Source: Novosphingobium acidiphilum DSM 19966 (GTDB lineage: Bacteria; Pseudomonadota; Alphaproteobacteria; Sphingomonadales; Sphingomonadaceae). From it: a stretch of 64,000 nt of DNA. Position numbers and translations under genes: made by a program. Within the stretch, counting starts at the first letter, position 1; each line of letters starts with the position of its first letter. Location: the NCBI RefSeq assembly GCF_000429005.1, contig NZ_AUBA01000006.1, positions 124,001 to 188,000 of the forward strand, written 5' to 3'. The notes below the pieces were generated by a model, which saw only the letters and a list, made by a program, of their open reading frames with translations, did no database searches and had not been told where the DNA came from. Positions 63,112 to 64,000 of the stretch are shown piece by piece.

Positions 63112-63144
63112 AAAAAGCGGCGCGCCGGTTATCCCGGCGCGCCG
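63112..63144 (-). terminator. Intrinsic terminator of the TonB receptor gene
   Basis: Perfect 11-bp arms (CGGCGCGCCGG at 63118-63128, CCGGCGCGCCG at 63134-63144), a 5-nt loop, followed on the minus strand by CTTTTTG. It stands 25-57 nt beyond the receptor stop codon. Confidence 0.85.
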
Positions 63145-63168
63145 TCAAGGGTGGAAAGGAGGGGGCGA

Positions 63169-64000
63169 TCAGTAGTGCAGCGTTATGCTGGCGCCCCAGG
63201 TGCGCGGTTTCGCATACGTCTGGTTGGTCGCACCCAAAAGCCCCGACAGATCAAGGTTATAAATGCGGTACCACTTGTTGGTGACATTGTTGACGAAGCC
63301 GGCCACTTCGACTTTGCCGTCCATCACCGCATAGCTGATGCGCACATTGCCCAGCGTGCGGCCCGGTTCGTAATCGTCGGGCGCGTTGTTGGTTTCGAAA
63401 TAGCTGCCGGATTCGTGTTTCCAGTCGGTGCCCAGCGTCACCTGGCCGGGGCCGACCGGGAACTGGTAATGCACCTGCCACCCCAGCGAAAAATCGGGCG
63501 CCTGCGGCAGCAGGCGATCGGCCAGCGTGCCATCGGGCAGGGTGATGTTTTTCACCGTCGACGACAGGAACGTCACGAACGTGCCCAGATACAGGCCCTT
63601 GACCGGGCGGGTGTCGAATTCGAACTCGGCCCCGTGTTCATAGGCCTGATGGTTCGAGATATACTGGTTTACCCCGATGTTCTGGAACGCCTGATATCCC
63701 TGATAGTTGTAGAAGAACACCGATCCGTTGAAATGGGTGGTGCGGTTCAGCAGGCTCAGCTTGAACCCGCCTTCCCAGTTGGTCAGCACTTCCTGGCCGA
63801 ACGGGATCGCCTGCACCAGCGGCGCGCCGGTGGCCGCAGAGGTGGCGGCGCTGTCGGTATAGGGCACCGGCGACGACACCGTGCCGAACCCGCCGGCCTT
63901 GGTACCGCGGTTGACCGACGCATAGATCAGCGTGGTGCCGTTGGGTTTGTAATCCACCTCGGCCTTGCCCGACCAGTTGTTGAACGTGGCAAAGCGCAGA
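63169..64000 (-). CDS. TonB-dependent receptor, C-terminal part (continues beyond window)
   Basis: The last about 276 residues of an outer-membrane beta-barrel. Repeated amphipathic strands include GTTLIYASVNRGTKAGGF near the window edge, WEGGFKLSLLNRTTHFNGSVF, and a final aromatic strand RTWGASITLHY typical of the TonB receptor C-terminus. The frame stays open to position 64000 with no start, so it is cut by the edge. Substrate (ferric siderophore, sugar, other) cannot be told. GTG/ATG codons in the frame inside the window are internal. Confidence 0.9.
   Translation of the reverse strand, partial: LRFATFNNWSGKAEVDYKPNGTTLIYASVNRGTKAGGFGTVSSPVPYTDSAATSAATGAPLVQAIPFGQEVLTNWEGGFKLSLLNRTTHFNGSVFFYNYQGYQAFQNIGVNQYISNHQAYEHGAEFEFDTRPVKGLYLGTFVTFLSSTVKNITLPDGTLADRLLPQAPDFSLGWQVHYQFPVGPGQVTLGTDWKHESGSYFETNNAPDDYEPGRTLGNVRISYAVMDGKVEVAGFVNNVTNKWYRIYNLDLSGLLGATNQTYAKPRTWGASITLHY

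Noticed and set aside
1..64000. CRISPR arrays, tRNA or rRNA genes, insertion sequences, att sites
   Set aside because: Looked for regularly spaced repeats, cloverleaf arms, transposase-like proteins and terminal repeats on both strands; none found.

Overview
The window looks like a chromosomal segment of an aerobic anoxygenic phototroph of the Sphingomonadales (Novosphingobium/Erythrobacter-like Alphaproteobacteria). The reasons are the high GC content, the photosynthesis gene cluster (PGC) layout (ppsR-ppaA / bchFNBHLM-lhaA-puhABC-orf-acsF-puhE-hemA; crtF-bchCXYZ-pufBALMC; crtDC; bchIDO; tspO), the oxygen-dependent cyclase AcsF with no bchE in view, the tetrahaem PufC, and the absence of pufQ, pufX and puc genes. 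Genus is an inference; no rRNA or housekeeping marker is present.

Region 1 (1-17,722), left half of the PGC. ppsR (cut by the window edge) and the B12-binding co-regulator ppaA/aerR run leftwards. A shared control region carries a 34-bp double PpsR operator. Rightwards runs a tightly overlapped operon: bchF, bchN, bchB, bchH, bchL, bchM, lhaA, puhA, puhB, puhC, a 98-aa orf, acsF, puhE, hemA. Region 2 (17,763-19,995) holds a DUF5990 gene, a small secreted protein and a DUF3422 gene. Region 3 (20,057-36,461), right half of the PGC: reading leftwards crtF-bchC-bchX-bchY-bchZ-pufB-pufA-pufL-pufM-pufC; rightwards crtD-crtC; leftwards bchI-bchD-bchO plus a 59-aa membrane protein; and tspO divergent from bchI across a second 34-bp double PpsR operator. 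bchG, bchP, crtB, crtI and crtE are not in the window.

Region 4 (36,446-48,364) is a methylated-amine catabolic island attached directly to the PGC. It has a trimethylamine monooxygenase (tmm), a TMAO demethylase with the DUF1989+GcvT architecture (tdm), the three subunits of the haem-dependent dimethylamine monooxygenase (dmmA, dmmB, dmmC), a separate GcvT-like folate protein that may be the fourth component, an XRE-cupin regulator and two APC permeases. Together they would take trimethylamine to TMAO, dimethylamine and then monomethylamine, with the released C1 units passed to tetrahydrofolate. No gene for monomethylamine use is visible.

Region 5 (48,524-64,000) is ordinary accessory chromosome: small envelope/stress proteins (His-rich periplasmic protein, CsbD, a lmo0937-type membrane peptide, DUF1003), a LysR regulator with two pirins, an acetoacetate-decarboxylase-like gene, a FAH-family gene with an AraC regulator, a VOC protein, an ABC ATPase with a giant permease/M1-peptidase fusion, a lipoprotein pair, and the 3' part of a TonB-dependent receptor.

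Many long open frames antisense to the bch genes are GC-rich shadows and were left out. I saw no tRNA, rRNA, CRISPR array, insertion sequence or attachment site.
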